Assembly: GCA_036396535.1 (NCBI GenBank)
Contig: DASWKR010000016.1
Span: 1-43,464, forward strand
DNA: 43,464 nt
Origin: Acidimicrobiia bacterium
GTDB lineage: Bacteria > Actinomycetota > Acidimicrobiia > Spongiisociales > UBA5794
Direction: 5' to 3'
Positions within the stretch are counted from its first letter, which is position 1. Each line of letters starts with the position of its first letter. Shown one piece after another: positions 8,401 to 15,620 of this stretch. The notes under the pieces are model-generated. The model saw only the letters and a program-made list of their open reading frames with translations. It had not been told where the DNA came from and did not search any database. The position numbers and the translations under genes are program-made.

Positions 8401-8938
8401 GCGGGAACTCACCCGAGACGACGGTCACCGCCTCCTCCATGAACGGGCTGGTGAGGAGACGAACCTGCAGAGGCTCCTGAGGCGGCGTCGGATACGGGGC
8501 CTGCGGAAACTCTTCCGGCGGCGTTCCATCGGCCTCGAGCCGGGCGATCTCGCCGCGCCACTCCTCGGCCGACCCGAGCCAGTCCTCGGAGCCTCCGATC
8601 GGGATGACGACGAGCTCACGCGACTGCGTGCGCTCGATGATGGAGGGGTACCACTCCGCCAGTGAGCGAGCCTGGGTGTCGGCGACGAGATCCCTGTTCG
8701 ATGCGGCCGTGGCGGCGGAGTAGGAGGACGTGGTCTCGAGCGCCACCAGGTCGACCTGGCTCGCAGGTGCCCCCCGTACCGTGAACACGAGGTCGACTGC
8801 CTGCACCGAAGCTTCGTAGAGCGGCACGATGACCAGCAGCGCGATCACCAGGGTCGCTCCGAGCAGCGACCCGACGAGGATGCCTCGTTTCGCCCACACG
8901 CGGCGGACCACGAGATCGATATAGGGCACGAGCCTCAC
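5420..8938 (-). CDS. FtsX-like permease of an ABC transporter (large)
   Basis: An integral membrane subunit of about 1172 residues with two FtsX modules. One helix near the N-terminus (WAKRGILVGSLLGATLVIALL) precedes a large external domain. Next come about six helices, including the FtsX-type stretch EREGPEMALLRTRGAS, then a second external domain. The last FtsX block contains RAREMGVLRALGLGRSS and three helices. The frame is open to 9112 with an ATG at 8998, but I prefer the GTG at 8938: GGAGG lies 11 nt before it and a TACGGT box at 8964-8969 would place the transcript start just upstream. Overlapping stop-start junctions tie it to both ATPase genes. Substrate unknown. Confidence 0.85.
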   Translation of the reverse strand: MRLVPYIDLVVRRVWAKRGILVGSLLGATLVIALLVIVPLYEASVQAVDLVFTVRGAPASQVDLVALETTSSYSAATAASNRDLVADTQARSLAEWYPSIIERTQSRELVVIPIGGSEDWLGSAEEWRGEIARLEADGTPPEEFPQAPYPTPPQEPLQVRLLTSPFMEEAVTVVSGEFPPTSSSPASGGDPLRIAIGSDVSRLGALDVGDRFVLKPFLGQRETFEVVEIAGIVEPVDPGAKIWGIDDPSRMIYVDQATFDAWTTQIPITPTEDPWLRPFRGLVQTSATQRFVLELAPDELDLEELAAIRGAVNSFRAETAQATGGAMATSSGLTSLLDAFGVRSVVVGAPILAILALVVGGALYFLVYTAALTLEREGPEMALLRTRGASTWQTVGIHLAQSLLIAGVAGAAAPYVARLMVGLTGRIPPLSELTGGEPLRVAQLQSVVPWVLGGAVTTFVAMGLAIIPFARRRVLELRSLAARPTGTSVWQRYNLDLFAIALSLVILVQLAQRGFINTSGDEVALDPVAVVFPVLLLFTGALVLLRVLPWVLRLVGWLMTKRRAMPLALPGWHLGRNPIPYGRLALLVWLTTGFGAFALTYANTLEGSFTDRAAFAAGADLRIVAPGAGFLAVPDGDAGTGVLRTSGGPRRAQSRPAEGIAIRPDEFSEVVVWRSDFGVDPSSVFSPLRPDGDPPDQGVTLAADATAIRLDGIVVPSTVLAEVELSTALQDRTVRWMAKVFDADGKVWTMQADEDLVTTEWRTVAIDLGEGRPAYPSPPVPPLTIHAIWVERVNPTDGNVTNGEQVVVSSIEVVTPAGRADLRADLYGELQPSEGMSIREDQTAMTARDARFRELPEGQEPPTAEELAASPLAREGQADVWVFPVRGRIGATVPQLRMPPVPVRVLLDAEAAANAGLEVGESAAFSVEGTVFDAELAGLVGPVPTVTDRRFQGTMVFDIDAMNMLLNGEATWSYNTTPRRVTAPQELWVRTDDADAAARRVSGQLPPSESPDEVITIAGAEAQFSSRPVQVGLVAILFVGAATSIALALFGVTGYVLLAVARRAREMGVLRALGLGRSSVAATFAVEQLVVLGLGAVIGIAGGIALMKAMLPFLQLGETAEDIVPPIILSIDWIVLLGYVAFVGALLIVSVVWATRRVSVRRMSEVLREVER

Positions 8939-8963
8939 GTGAGTTGTTGCCTCCGACCCGAAT

Positions 8964-8969
8964 ACCGTA
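8964..8969 (-). promoter_or_regulatory. Candidate -10 box (TACGGT) of the FtsX exporter operon
   Basis: TACGGT on the minus strand would start a transcript near 8957, about 19 nt before the preferred GTG at 8938, with GGAGG in between. It supports the shorter start of the permease. Confidence 0.35.
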
Positions 8970-9059
8970 ATCCGGATGCTGCGATGGGTGCTCCCCATGC
9001 AAGAGAGGCGTGCTCCGGGCCCGGCGACGCCGGGGCGGAGGGCTGTGCGTGCTGCGGCG

Positions 9060-10184
9060 CTATCCCCGCACCCCTCGCAGCGAGATGAGGTGCTTGTTGA
9101 CGCACGCCGCACGGCCGGCCCCGGTGGCGTCGAGGTCGGGGACGCCCGCCAGGCATTCCGTCGTGACGTGGTTGCAGCGCGGAGCGAAACCGCACCGATC
9201 GGCAGGGGCGTCCGTGATGCGCGGCGGGGAGCCTCTGATCGGTCGTAGCCGTTCGGAGCCTGCCCAGGGTATCGACCCGAGCAGCCCCTCGGTGTAGGGA
9301 TGGCGCGGCGAGGCGAAGATCTGCTCGACGGGGCCTTCCTCGACGATGCGGCCGAGGTACATCACGATCACCCTGGTTGCGAGTGAGGCCACGGTCGCCA
9401 GGTCGTGGGTGACGAGGATCATCGCCATGGCGCGCCGGTCACGCATGTCGCGGATCAACGAGAGCACCGATGCGGCGACAGAGGCATCGAGCCCCGAGAG
9501 CGGCTCATCCGCCACGAGGAGGGCCGGGGCCTTGACGAGGGCCGCCGCCAGCATCGCTCGCTGCGCCTGTCCCTGGCTGAGCTCGTGACGAAAGGACGAG
9601 AACGCCCGGGCTCGCGGGAGCTGCACCTCGCCGAGGGCGTCGAGCACGCGTTCGTTGATCATCTCCGTGGTGAGTCCGGTGTGCTCGTCGAGGGGCTCAC
9701 CTGCCTGGATCCCGATGAGCTCGGCCGGTGCCCAGCTTCTCACCGCATCCTGGAACATCACCCCGATCTCGGTGCCGAGCACCTCGCGGTAGTCGTCGTC
9801 GAGCAGCTCTTCCATGAAGCGCTCCCCGCGCCTCGGCCTTCTCTTGGGGAGGAAGCGGCGCGGCGCTCTGCTGCGCTCGAGCTGCCTCGTGGGACGGAGC
9901 TGCAGGTCGCGGAAGCGGATGGTGCCGGCGACGACCTTTGCGGTGGGGCCGAGCAGGCCGAGAGCGCCCATCGTGGTCAGCGTCTTGCCCGACCCGGACT
10001 CGCCGACGATGGCCAGGACCTCACCCGGCGCGACGGAGAAGTCGATCCCGTGGACCACCTGGGTCCACTCGCCCCCGAGGCGCGGTCCGAAGGGCTCGAC
10101 GAAGATTCGCTCGTCTCCCCGACCGGTCGGATCCATGACGGCGACGCGCAGCCCCGTCACCTCGAACAGCTGCTGTGCGCACAC
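9060..10184 (-). CDS. Oligopeptide/dipeptide-type ABC transporter ATP-binding protein (OppD/DppD-like), orphan
   Basis: A 374-residue ATPase of the peptide-importer class. Walker A GESGSGKT, Q-loop VMFQDAVRSWAP (usually FQDP..SLNP), Walker B LLVADEPLSGLD, switch His in LVTHDLATV, and the class's C-terminal block PYTEGLLGSIP followed by the Cys cluster CGFAPRCNHVTTEC. Two oddities: the signature reads LSQGQAQR in place of LSGGxxQR, and about 40 extra basic and acidic residues (RSRAPRRFLPKRRPRR onward) sit between Walker A and the Q-loop. No peptide permease or binding protein is in the window. GTG start with GGAGG upstream. It lies just upstream of the FtsX operon on the same strand. Confidence 0.8.
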   Translation of the reverse strand: MCAQQLFEVTGLRVAVMDPTGRGDERIFVEPFGPRLGGEWTQVVHGIDFSVAPGEVLAIVGESGSGKTLTTMGALGLLGPTAKVVAGTIRFRDLQLRPTRQLERSRAPRRFLPKRRPRRGERFMEELLDDDYREVLGTEIGVMFQDAVRSWAPAELIGIQAGEPLDEHTGLTTEMINERVLDALGEVQLPRARAFSSFRHELSQGQAQRAMLAAALVKAPALLVADEPLSGLDASVAASVLSLIRDMRDRRAMAMILVTHDLATVASLATRVIVMYLGRIVEEGPVEQIFASPRHPYTEGLLGSIPWAGSERLRPIRGSPPRITDAPADRCGFAPRCNHVTTECLAGVPDLDATGAGRAACVNKHLISLRGVRG

Positions 10185-10229
10185 CGGGGCCTCCTGCGCC
10201 GCCCTCGACCGTCAGCCTATCGCCGCGAG

Positions 10230-10235
10230 TAGCGT
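10230..10235 (+). promoter_or_regulatory. Candidate -10 box (TAGCGT), leaderless start at 10244
   Basis: TAGCGT ends 8 nt before the VOC gene's ATG, with no ribosome binding site between. Confidence 0.4.
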
Positions 10236-10243
10236 GAACCGCC

Positions 10244-10609
10244 ATGAAGGTCAGCAACATCATCCTGCGGGTCGCGTCGATGGAGCGGTCACTGGAGTTC
10301 TATCGCGACGCCCTTGGGCTGGGGGTGCTCTCCGAGTCGCCCGAGTTCTCGTTCCTCGACGCCGGCAACATCCGGGTCGCCCTCAACGCCGATGCGACCC
10401 AGCAGCCGGACGCGACCAACAGCGAGGTGGTGCTCGAGGTCGGGGACGTGCGCTCGGCGTACGAGGAGATGAAGGCACGCGGCGTGCCATTCGAGATCGA
10501 GCCCAGGATGGTGATGGCGCACGACGGCCGCGAGTTGCACGCCGCCCACTTCCGCGACCCTGATGGGCACGTGTGGTCGATCACCGGCTGGCTCCCTCCC
10601 AGTGACTAG
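10244..10609 (+). CDS. VOC (glyoxalase/bleomycin resistance) family protein
   Basis: A 121-residue single VOC domain of two beta-alpha-beta-beta-beta modules: ILRVASMERSLEFYRDALGL at the start and HAAHFRDPDGHVWSITGW at the end. The family includes metal-dependent lyases, dioxygenases and resistance proteins; DPDGH carries the usual C-terminal acidic/His pattern, but the substrate cannot be told. It starts 59 nt from the divergent OppD-like gene and appears leaderless. A perfect 8-bp hairpin follows its stop. Confidence 0.8.
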   Translation: MKVSNIILRVASMERSLEFYRDALGLGVLSESPEFSFLDAGNIRVALNADATQQPDATNSEVVLEVGDVRSAYEEMKARGVPFEIEPRMVMAHDGRELHAAHFRDPDGHVWSITGWLPPSD

Positions 10610-10628
10610 TCATCGCGCGCCGCGATGA
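10610..10628 (+). terminator. Hairpin directly after the VOC gene
   Basis: TCATCGCG-CGC-CGCGATGA, a perfect 8-bp stem starting one base after the TAG stop. No T run follows, so it may be a weak terminator or a 3'-end stabiliser. Confidence 0.4.
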
Positions 10629-10677
10629 ATGACCCAGGTCGGGGGCGCAAAGAGATCAAGGAACAGGGGCGTTCCTG

Positions 10678-10697
10678 CCGATGACATCGGGTACAAG
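10678..10697 (+). promoter_or_regulatory. Palindrome plus GTACAAG, possible promoter of a small RNA
   Basis: The perfect palindrome CCGATG-A-CATCGG (10678-10690) is followed at once by GTACAAG. The layout resembles the tRNA-Gly promoter, where CCGAGA-TG-TCTCGG is followed by GTACACT. The -10 match is imperfect. Confidence 0.3.
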
Positions 10698-10699
10698 AG

Positions 10700-10820
10700 A
10701 GAATTCGGGCGGTGTTCCTGCACTCCACCGGAACACAACGGAGGTCCCCTTCCCTCCGACTCCTCCTCAGAGCGACCGTCCGGATGAACGAGCAGCCCCT
10801 TCGGGGGCTGCTCTCTCTTT
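10700..10820 (+). ncRNA. Candidate small RNA with C-rich loops and strong terminator
   Basis: The gap between the VOC gene and psuG holds three successive hairpins: GTGTTCC/GGAACAC around 10712-10736, CGGAGG/CCTCCG at 10739-10758, and a 10-bp terminator stem at 10790-10813. A largely unpaired tract around 10753-10772 contains CTCCTCC, complementary to a Shine-Dalgarno GGAGGAG. The first loop also has CTCCACC. No reading frame of note fits. No known RNA family (tmRNA, RNase P, 6S, SRP) is matched by eye. A psuG leader is the alternative, but psuG has its own likely start signal after the terminator. Confidence 0.4.
10790..10820 (+). terminator. Rho-independent terminator
   Basis: GAGCAGCCCC-TTCG-GGGGCTGCTC, a perfect 10-bp stem with a UUCG tetraloop, then TCTCTTT. 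It is one of the clearest intrinsic terminators in the window. It lies 180 nt after the VOC stop and 63 nt before psuG. Confidence 0.85.
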
Positions 10821-10882
10821 GTGACCCGTCGTCGCGGTGACCCATCGGCGCCGGCCTGAGGCGGCGTGCCACAATCCGACCG

Positions 10883-11779
10883 ATGATCCGGGTCGCACCC
10901 CGCGTCGCTGCGGCGCTCGCCTCTTCCTCCCCCGTCGTGGCGCTCGAGTCGACGGTGATCGCCCACGGCCTCCCGCGGCCGACCAACCTCGAGATGGCGA
11001 CGCTCCTCGAGGCACGCCTCGACGACATGGGCGTGGTCCCGGCGACGGTCGGCGTCGTCGACGGCGAGGTCGTGGTCGGGATGGCGCCGGACGAGATCGC
11101 CCGCATCGCCGCAGGGGGCGACGTCTCCAAGGTGAGCATGCGCGACCTGGCGGCTGTGTCGGTGGCGGGCGCCCTGGGCGCCACGACGGTCGCCACGACG
11201 ATGTGGGCCGCGGCGCGGACAGGGGTGCGCGTCATGGCGACCGGAGGCATCGGAGGGGTCCACCGCGGCGCCGGCTCCACTTTCGACGTCTCCGCCGACA
11301 TGGGAGCGCTGGCAACGAACCGCGTTGCCGTCGTCTGCTCGGGCGCCAAGTCGGTGCTCGACATCCCGAAGACGCTCGAAGTCCTGGAGAGCCTCGGCGT
11401 CCCCGTCGTCGGCTACCGGACCCACGAGTTTCCCGCCTTCTACTCGCGCTCGAGCCGGCTGCCCCTCGATCACGTCGTGACATCCGCGCGCCACGCGGCG
11501 GAGGTGATCCGTGCCCACGCCGAGCTCGGGCTCAGTTCGGGCATCGTGTTCGCCAACCCTGTTCCCGAGGCGGAGGCTCTGCCGGCCGAGGACGCCGAGG
11601 CGCTCGTGTCGGCAGCCGTGGCCGCAGCTTCCGACCAAGGTGTCGAAGGCAAGGACCTCACGCCCTTCCTGCTCGCCTTCATCGCCGATGGAAGCGCCGG
11701 TCGTTCGCTGCAGGCGAACCTGGCTCTCCTCGAGTCGAACACGATCGTGGCGGGCGAGATCGCAGCAGCGCTCGCCTGA
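10883..11779 (+). CDS. psuG: Pseudouridine-5'-phosphate glycosidase
   Basis: Reversibly cleaves pseudouridine 5'-phosphate into uracil and ribose 5-phosphate, the second step in pseudouridine breakdown in the cytoplasm. The 298-residue protein matches the PsuG/IndA family over its length: VALESTVIAHGLPRP near the start, the metal and substrate region TGGIGGVHRGA, and CSGAKSVLDIPKTLE with a conserved Lys. The kinase PsuK that makes the substrate is not adjacent. The ATG at 10883 lies 7 nt after CACAAT, a possible -10 box, again without a ribosome binding site. Confidence 0.92.
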   Translation: MIRVAPRVAAALASSSPVVALESTVIAHGLPRPTNLEMATLLEARLDDMGVVPATVGVVDGEVVVGMAPDEIARIAAGGDVSKVSMRDLAAVSVAGALGATTVATTMWAAARTGVRVMATGGIGGVHRGAGSTFDVSADMGALATNRVAVVCSGAKSVLDIPKTLEVLESLGVPVVGYRTHEFPAFYSRSSRLPLDHVVTSARHAAEVIRAHAELGLSSGIVFANPVPEAEALPAEDAEALVSAAVAAASDQGVEGKDLTPFLLAFIADGSAGRSLQANLALLESNTIVAGEIAAALA

Positions 11780-11786
11780 CCGTTCC

Positions 11787-11792
11787 TACGAT
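11787..11792 (+). promoter_or_regulatory. Candidate -10 box (TACGAT), leaderless start at 11799
   Basis: TACGAT ends 6 nt before the ltrA-like ATG. It lies in the 19-nt gap after psuG, so read-through from psuG is also possible. Confidence 0.35.
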
Positions 11793-11798
11793 CCGCCG

Positions 11799-12929
11799 AT
11801 GACCGACGCTCCTGCCTCGTCGATGGGTCTCGATCGGGCCGCTTCGACGCTCGAGCTCTTCTTCGACCTCGTGTTCGTCCTCGCCGTCACCCAGGTCGTG
11901 GCGATCTTCGAGGAGACCCACTCCGCAGCGGGCACGTTGCGCGGCGCCATGCTCCTGATGATGTTCTGGTGGACCTGGGGCCTGTTCACCTGGACGACGA
12001 ACTGGACGGGCACCGACACGCTCCTGATCAGACTCACCCTGCTGGCCGCCATGGCAGGCCTGCTCCTGCTTGCGGGGGCGGTGCCGGAGGCGTACACGAC
12101 CGCGGGAGCGTGGCTCGGTGGAGCGTACCTGGCGGTGCGGTACACGGCGGCGCTGGTCTACTTCCTGGGCGTCCGGGAGAGCCCACAGCAGCGAGCCGCT
12201 CTGCTCACCTTCTTGCCGTTCGCAATGGTGCCGCCACTCGTCGTCCTGGCAGGAGGCCTCGTCGACGACCCGGCGAGGACTGTCCTGTGGCTGGCGTCGA
12301 TCGCGGTCGACCTCGTCGCCGCGGCGCTGGCGGGCCGGGGCGAGTGGCACGTCGCAGCCCGGCACTTCGCCGAACGACACGGCCTGTTCGTCATCATCGC
12401 CCTCGGCGAGTCGATCATCGCCATCGGGGTGAGCGCCGTCGGGACACCGAGAACACTCGTCCAGGCGGCGGCGCTCGTCGTGTCGTTCGTGATCGCCGCC
12501 GCCTTGTTCTGGTCCTACTTCCACGGCGCCGCCCCGGCGGCCGAACGCAAGCTGGACGCCCTCGTCGGCAAGCAGCGCGGGCGGTTCGCGAGGGACTTCT
12601 ACACGATCCTCCACTTCCCCATCGTCCTCGGCATCGTCCTCTTCGCCGTCGCCTCCGAGGAGATCGTGGCGCACCCATCCGATCCGTTGAGCGGATACGG
12701 CCGCTTCGCCATCGTCGTGGGCACGTCGCTCGTCCTCGTTTCCCTCGCAGTCGGCCTCCATCACGCCACGACTCGCCTGCCCCTCGACCGCCTGGTGGCG
12801 GTGCTCGTGATCGCCGCGGCGGCCCTCGCCACCCAGGCTGCTCCAGGGCTCGTCACCGCCATCGTCGTCGCCGTGGTCGTCATCGCGGCACTCGTCGGCG
12901 AGGAACGGCGCCGAATCGTCGTGGATTGA
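11799..12929 (+). CDS. Low temperature requirement protein A (LtrA) family membrane protein
   Basis: A 376-residue polytopic membrane protein with about ten to twelve hydrophobic helices. Family marks are the N-terminal STLELFFDLVFVLAVTQV, the central HFAERHGLFVIIALGESIIAIG, and WSYFHG. LtrA was named for a cold-sensitive Listeria mutant; its biochemical role is unknown. The ATG at 11799 begins a short polar tail right before the conserved LFFDLVFV helix. It follows psuG by 19 nt on the same strand. Confidence 0.88.
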   Translation: MTDAPASSMGLDRAASTLELFFDLVFVLAVTQVVAIFEETHSAAGTLRGAMLLMMFWWTWGLFTWTTNWTGTDTLLIRLTLLAAMAGLLLLAGAVPEAYTTAGAWLGGAYLAVRYTAALVYFLGVRESPQQRAALLTFLPFAMVPPLVVLAGGLVDDPARTVLWLASIAVDLVAAALAGRGEWHVAARHFAERHGLFVIIALGESIIAIGVSAVGTPRTLVQAAALVVSFVIAAALFWSYFHGAAPAAERKLDALVGKQRGRFARDFYTILHFPIVLGIVLFAVASEEIVAHPSDPLSGYGRFAIVVGTSLVLVSLAVGLHHATTRLPLDRLVAVLVIAAAALATQAAPGLVTAIVVAVVVIAALVGEERRRIVVD

Positions 12930-12984
12930 CCCGAGCGCGAAAACTCTTCTGCTCCTTGGTTTTCCCGACCCGGGGAGTGGCCCG

Positions 12985-12990
12985 TACACT
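12985..12990 (+). promoter_or_regulatory. Candidate -10 box (TACACT) of dnaB
   Basis: TACACT is directly preceded by the inverted repeat CGGG-N6-CCCG. It implies a leader of about 95 nt before dnaB. The leader holds TGTCAC (13041) and GTGACA (13064) as a spaced inverted repeat. Confidence 0.4.
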
Positions 12991-13092
12991 CGCCGCGCTT
13001 CCCTATGTACGACGCCGCGGGCTGGCGCGCCATCGAAATCTGTCACAAGCAACCGGTAGGACAGTGACACAATCAGAGCAGTGGAGGACAGA

Positions 13093-14448
13093 GTGACATC
13101 ACTCGTCGACCGGCCAGGGACCCTGCACACCCCACCACACAGCGCCGAGGCCGAGGAGTCGGTGCTCGGCGCCGTCCTCCTTTCCTCCGACGCTGCCAAC
13201 GTGGCGCTCGAGAAGCTGCGCCCCGAGGACTTCTACCGGCCGGTCCACCAGGCGATCTTCGAGGCGGTCTCCTCGCTGTTCGACGCCAACGAGCCCATCG
13301 ATGCGGTCACCGTTTCCGAGGCCTTGCGGCGCACCGAGATGCTCGAGCGCATCGGCGGCCTCGGCTATCTCACCCATCTGATCGACGCAGTCCCGGCGAC
13401 GTCGAACATCGACCACTATGTCTCGATCGTCGAGGAGCACGCCCTGCGACGCAGGCTGATGCGCGTCGGCGGCGAGGTCTCGACGTTCGCGACGACGATG
13501 GACGAGCCCATCACCGAGGTGCTCGACAGATCGGAGCAGGCCGTGTTCGCGGTGTCGGAGCGCCGGGTGGGCGACGGCCTGGCCCCCATCGATCCGCTTC
13601 TCGGGCCTGCCATCGAGCTCGCCGAGGAGCTGAACCGAAAGGGAAACGAGGTCACGGGCTTGTCAACGGGTTTTCGCGACCTCGATCGCAAGCTGGCCGG
13701 CCTGCACCCGACGAACCTGGTGATCGTGGCGGCCAGGCCCGGCATGGGGAAGTCGACGATCGCCCTCAACATCGCACAGAACGTGGCCATCACGGACGAG
13801 CCGGTCGCCATCTTCACGCTGGAGATGAGCCGCGAGGAAGTGGTGACGCGCATGCTCTGCTCCCTCGGCAGGATCGATTCGCAGAAGCTGCGGACGGGGC
13901 GGCTCAACGAGTCGGATTTCACGAAGATGTCGAACGCTGCGAGCGTCCTCTACAAGAAGCCGATCTACGTCGATGACTCGCCGTCGCTCACGGTCACCGA
14001 GATCAGGGCGAAATGCCGGCGGATGCGACGCAGGCCGGGCCTGTCGCTCGTCGTCGTCGACTATCTCCAGCTCATGCAGGCGTCGGGAGGCGAGAACCGC
14101 CAACAGGAGATCGCAACCATCAGCCGCGGGCTCAAGCACCTCGCCAGGGAGCTGAACGTACCGATCATCGCCGCCTCCCAGCTCAACCGGGCCTTGGAGG
14201 CGAGGGAGGACAAGCGGCCTCGGCTCGGCGACTTGCGAGAGAGCGGGTCGATCGAGCAGGACGCCGACGTCGTCATGTTCATCTACCGCCACGAGTACTA
14301 CTACCCCGAGGCGCAGGAGACGAAGGGGATCGCCGAGGTGAACATCGCCAAGCATCGCCAGGGCGCAGTGGGTCGAGTCGAGATGACCTTCCTCCCCGAG
14401 TTCACCCTCTTCGCCGACATGGGACGCGACGCATCGGTCGCCGTCTAG
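13093..14448 (+). CDS. dnaB: Replicative DNA helicase DnaB
   Basis: The hexameric 5'-3' helicase of the replication fork. The 451-residue protein has the N-terminal primase-binding domain (PPHSAEAEESVLGAVL onward), a linker helix, and the RecA-like motor: GLSTGFRDLDRKLAG, Walker A ARPGMGKST (about 214-222), TLEMSREE, Walker B LSLVVVDYLQLM, and the arginine-finger region near RGLKHLARELNVP. The C-terminal part AKHRQGAVGRVEMTF is intact, and no intein is present. A GTG at 13081 is also in frame, but the GTG at 13093 has GGAGG five bases upstream and is preferred. It faces the rpsF-ssb-rpsR-rplI operon in place of following it. Confidence 0.95.
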   Translation: MTSLVDRPGTLHTPPHSAEAEESVLGAVLLSSDAANVALEKLRPEDFYRPVHQAIFEAVSSLFDANEPIDAVTVSEALRRTEMLERIGGLGYLTHLIDAVPATSNIDHYVSIVEEHALRRRLMRVGGEVSTFATTMDEPITEVLDRSEQAVFAVSERRVGDGLAPIDPLLGPAIELAEELNRKGNEVTGLSTGFRDLDRKLAGLHPTNLVIVAARPGMGKSTIALNIAQNVAITDEPVAIFTLEMSREEVVTRMLCSLGRIDSQKLRTGRLNESDFTKMSNAASVLYKKPIYVDDSPSLTVTEIRAKCRRMRRRPGLSLVVVDYLQLMQASGGENRQQEIATISRGLKHLARELNVPIIAASQLNRALEAREDKRPRLGDLRESGSIEQDADVVMFIYRHEYYYPEAQETKGIAEVNIAKHRQGAVGRVEMTFLPEFTLFADMGRDASVAV

Positions 14449-14644
14449 CAGCGCGCCGTCGGGCTCCCCTGTCGGAGAGCGCCTTTCGCACCCGGTTCCC
14501 CCGGAGTGCCGTCGCCACGCCTCGTGCGTCGATGACTGAGGCCCTCGTGGCGTCTCCCAGGCCGGCCGGCCGCTCATCCGGCCACGCCGGGGAGGCCGGC
14601 CGGTCGGGCGGCGTGCTCCACCGAGCGCCGGGCGAAGCCGACTC

Positions 14645-15475
14645 GTGAGCCTCGACGCCTTGACGCTGGTGCTCGCCTCGGCCGTGCTGCACGCGTCGTG
14701 GAACCTGGTCGTGAAGGCAAGCAGCGATCGCCTCGTCGCGGCGTTCGCCCAGGTCACCATGGGTGCACTCGCCTTCGCCCCGTTCTTGCTCTTCGTCGAC
14801 GTGCCCTGGGAGGCGTGGCCCTGGTTCGTGGCGTCGTCGCTCGTCCACCTGGCGTACGGGCTCACCCTCGTCGGCGCGTACGAGCGAGCCGACCTGTCAC
14901 TCGTCTACCCGGTGGCTCGCGGTGCGGCGCCGGTCCTCGTCACGGTGCTCGCCGCTCTGGTGCTGGACGACGTGCCGAGTGCGGCCGGCCTGGTCGCCAT
15001 CGCCTTCGTGATCTCAGGTGTCCTGTTCGTCGCTCAGGGCTCCTCCCGGTCCGGAGGCATGCGATGGGCGCTCGCCACCGGGGCCCTCATCGCCACGTAC
15101 ACGCTCATCGACGCCTCGGCGGTGCGGAGGCTCGACTCGGCATTCGGTTACACGGTGTGCGTCTTCTTGGGCAACGCGGCCGTCTACGTGCCGACGATCC
15201 TCCGCCTCCGGGGTGCCCGGCTCGTGCGAAGCGCCCTGCGTCGCGAGGGCGGGCGCCACCTCGCTGCTGGAACGGCCTCGGCGTTGGCGTACGTGCTCGT
15301 GCTGGCTGCCGCCCGGCTGGCGCCGCTCGGCCTCGTCGCCGCCTTCCGAGAGACGTCTGTGGTCTTCGGGGCGCTGGGCGCCTGGCTCCTCTTGGGTGAG
15401 CACCACGCCAGACGCCGGCTCCTCGGAGCGGTGCTGATCGCCGCAGGGCTCGCCGTGCTCGTCGGTGCCGGCTGA
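14645..15475 (+). CDS. EamA/DMT-superfamily transporter
   Basis: A 276-residue membrane protein with ten predicted helices in two five-helix repeats, the layout of EamA (drug/metabolite transporter) proteins. Marks include SAVLHASWNLVVKAS at the start, the end of the first repeat at GLVAIAFVISGVLFVAQG, and the closing GLVAAFRETSVVFGALGAWLLLGE. Substrate unknown; family members export amino acids, amines or sugars. GTG start; the 196 nt before it hold no gene or clear promoter that I can see. Confidence 0.85.
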   Translation: MSLDALTLVLASAVLHASWNLVVKASSDRLVAAFAQVTMGALAFAPFLLFVDVPWEAWPWFVASSLVHLAYGLTLVGAYERADLSLVYPVARGAAPVLVTVLAALVLDDVPSAAGLVAIAFVISGVLFVAQGSSRSGGMRWALATGALIATYTLIDASAVRRLDSAFGYTVCVFLGNAAVYVPTILRLRGARLVRSALRREGGRHLAAGTASALAYVLVLAAARLAPLGLVAAFRETSVVFGALGAWLLLGEHHARRRLLGAVLIAAGLAVLVGAG

Positions 15476-15620
15476 CCGCGCCGGGAGCTCAGATCGGCCG
15501 CTTTCGGAACGGGCGAGGAACGTCACCTGAACATCTGCGGAACAATGCCGTGGAGCCGACGACAGATCGACCTCGGTCTGCTTGGTTGCGGAGTGGGCTA
15601 CTCGACCGAAAGGACCACTC

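Noticed and set aside
8939-8998. Upstream ATG (8998) as start of the FtsX-like permease
   Set aside because: No ribosome binding site precedes it and a likely -10 box lies inside the extension. The GTG at 8938 has GGAGG and fits better.
10610-10882. Known structural RNA (tmRNA, RNase P, 6S or SRP RNA) in the gap before psuG
   Set aside because: The conserved cores of these RNAs, such as the SRP GGAAGG tetraloop region or a tRNA-like end, are not seen. Only a novel or unrecognised RNA remains possible.
11679-13199. A 506-codon open frame on the minus strand opposite the LtrA-like gene and the start of dnaB
   Set aside because: It is antisense to the ltrA-like gene and dnaB, has low-complexity Arg/Asp/Glu-rich composition typical of GC-rich shadow frames, and matches no family.
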